Shown here piece after piece: positions 63,248 to 64,000 of a DNA stretch of 64,000 nucleotides. How positions within the stretch are numbered: the first letter of the stretch is position 1; every line of letters starts with the position of its first letter. Below the pieces are notes generated by a model, which worked only from the letters and a program-made list of their open reading frames with translations, ran no database searches and had not been told where the DNA came from. The position numbers and the translations under genes were made by a program. The DNA is taken from assembly GCF_030551255.1 (NCBI RefSeq), contig NZ_CP130630.1:9671001-9735000 (forward strand), in the 5' to 3' direction. Source of the stretch: Streptomyces sp. NL15-2K (GTDB taxonomy: Bacteria; Actinomycetota; Actinomycetes; Streptomycetales; Streptomycetaceae).

Positions 63248-63606
63248 TCTATGACTCCGCCGCTGCCGTTCACGCCGATGACCGGCAGACCCTGCCGGGC
63301 CCAGGCGGTCATGCCGGCGGTGACGTCGGTGGCCTCCACGCCCGCGGCGGTCAGCATGTCCGCCGCCGTGCGGGAGCGGTTCCCCGAGCGGCAGATGGTG
63401 ACCACCCGCCTGCCCTGTACGGCGTCGGGCAGTGGGGCACCTGCCATCAGGCGGGACAGGGGTAGGTGCAGTGCGCCCGGCGCGTGTCCGGAGTTCCACT
63501 CCGGGGTCTCGCGGACGTCCAGGAGGACGGCCTGCCCGTCGGCGATCTGCCGATGGGCCTGCTCGGGGCTGAGGCGGTCGGGGCCGCGGCGAAGGAACGG
63601 CGACAT
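63244..63606 (-). CDS. Single-domain rhodanese sulfurtransferase
   Basis: 120 residues: VLLDVRETPEWNSGHAPGAL and active-site loop ICRSGNRS. Cytosolic. ATG at 63606 follows GGAGCCCC on the minus strand. Lies 30 bp after the next gene's stop and is coupled to the TSUP gene, so operon order is MBL/rhodanese, rhodanese, TSUP. Confidence 0.9.
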   Translation of the reverse strand: MSPFLRRGPDRLSPEQAHRQIADGQAVLLDVRETPEWNSGHAPGALHLPLSRLMAGAPLPDAVQGRRVVTICRSGNRSRTAADMLTAAGVEATDVTAGMTAWARQGLPVIGVNGSGGVIE

Positions 63607-63636
63607 GAGGGGCTCCTTGCGTGGGTGCGATGCTGT

Positions 63637-64000
63637 TCAGTCGGTGCCGGCGGGTCGGGTCAGGGGCAGCCCGGCTTCGCCCGCGGCGGTGAAGGTGTCG
63701 TCGACGGCGACCACCTCACGTCCGACGGCGTCCAGCAGGGAGGCGGCGATCGCCGCACGCATCCCGCCGGCGCAGTGCACCCACACCTCCCCGTCGGGCA
63801 TCTCCCCGAGACGGCCGTGCAGCTCGTGGATGGGGATGTGCACCGAGCCGTTCACGAACCCGTCGGCCCGCTCGGCGTCACGGCGCACGTCCAGCACCAC
63901 CACCTTCTCGCCCCGCTCGCGGGTGTCGGCTAGATCGGCGAAGCGGGCGCGACGGAACGAAGCCAGACGCTCGCCTTCGCCGATCCAGGTCTGCGCCTCA
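63637..64000 (-). CDS. C-terminal rhodanese domain of a larger protein, likely MBL-fold persulfide dioxygenase (partial)
   Basis: The frame is open to the window edge (121 codons). EAQTWIGEGERLASFRRARF leads into KVVVLDVRRDAERADGFVNG, active loop VHCAGGMRAAIAASLL and a C-terminal ADDTF-like end (VDDTFTAAGEAGLPL). Such a rhodanese unit with a preceding linker typically follows a metallo-beta-lactamase domain (CstB/ETHE1-rhodanese). The metal-binding half lies outside the window, so the dioxygenase assignment is inference. Confidence 0.75.
   Translation of the reverse strand, partial: EAQTWIGEGERLASFRRARFADLADTRERGEKVVVLDVRRDAERADGFVNGSVHIPIHELHGRLGEMPDGEVWVHCAGGMRAAIAASLLDAVGREVVAVDDTFTAAGEAGLPLTRPAGTD

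Overview
This window is chromosomal DNA of a high-GC actinomycete, almost certainly a Streptomyces. GC-ending codons, GGAGG-type ribosome sites, GTG starts with 4-base stop/start overlaps, and close recall matches of several proteins to Streptomyces families all point there. No rRNA, complete tRNA or CRISPR array was seen.

Region A (1-7,934, all minus strand) is a mevalonate operon: an ABBA (NphB-like) aromatic prenyltransferase, a hairpin, then mevalonate kinase, diphosphomevalonate decarboxylase, phosphomevalonate kinase, type 2 IPP isomerase, HMG-CoA reductase, HMG-CoA synthase and an NphT7-type acetoacetyl-CoA synthase cut by the window edge. Gene order and sequence follow the naphterpin-type mevalonate cluster of Streptomyces sp. 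CL190, so this is probably the edge of a prenylated-polyketide (meroterpenoid) cluster. Region B (8.2-17.2 kb) holds a ferredoxin reductase/ferredoxin pair, a LysR regulator and a cytochrome bd oxidase operon, cydABDC.

Region C (17.3-28.0 kb) is a decayed accessory island. It contains a truncated MerR gene, IS5-family debris, the 3' half of a tRNA-Arg(UCU) gene (probable att site), a doubly frameshifted tyrosine integrase, a truncated partner gene, an IS5-family insertion sequence with a likely -1 frameshift, a truncated lipoprotein gene and a beheaded serine protease gene abutting a beheaded, mutated hsdR. It ends with a small minus-strand module: cytosine methyltransferase remnant, tandem DnaB-N protein, unknown protein and DUF317 protein.

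Region D (28.0-61.4 kb) looks like a hypoxia/dormancy stress island. It carries a DevR/OsdR-type response regulator, four universal stress proteins, a GNAT/acyl-CoA-synthetase fusion, two CBS-BON proteins, a flavodoxin, a STAS protein, a zinc alcohol dehydrogenase, an OsmC protein, pyruvate phosphate dikinase, Hsp20, a P2-type cation ATPase co-transcribed with two TrkA-type proteins, an Fbp-type iron ABC transporter behind an iron box, a nine-gene V/A-type ATPase operon, and a GAF-PP2C phosphatase whose GAF resembles DevS. A palindrome, GGGCCG-NN-CGGCCC, recurs in intergenic positions from 28.8 to 59.1 kb, before or between these genes. It is a strong candidate operator for the response regulator and would bring the V-type ATPase under the same control.

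Region E (61.5-64.0 kb) is a persulfide/sulfide module: a CsoR-family repressor with CstR-like residues and operator-like dyads, two rhodaneses, a TSUP exporter, and the C-terminal rhodanese domain of a protein running off the window.
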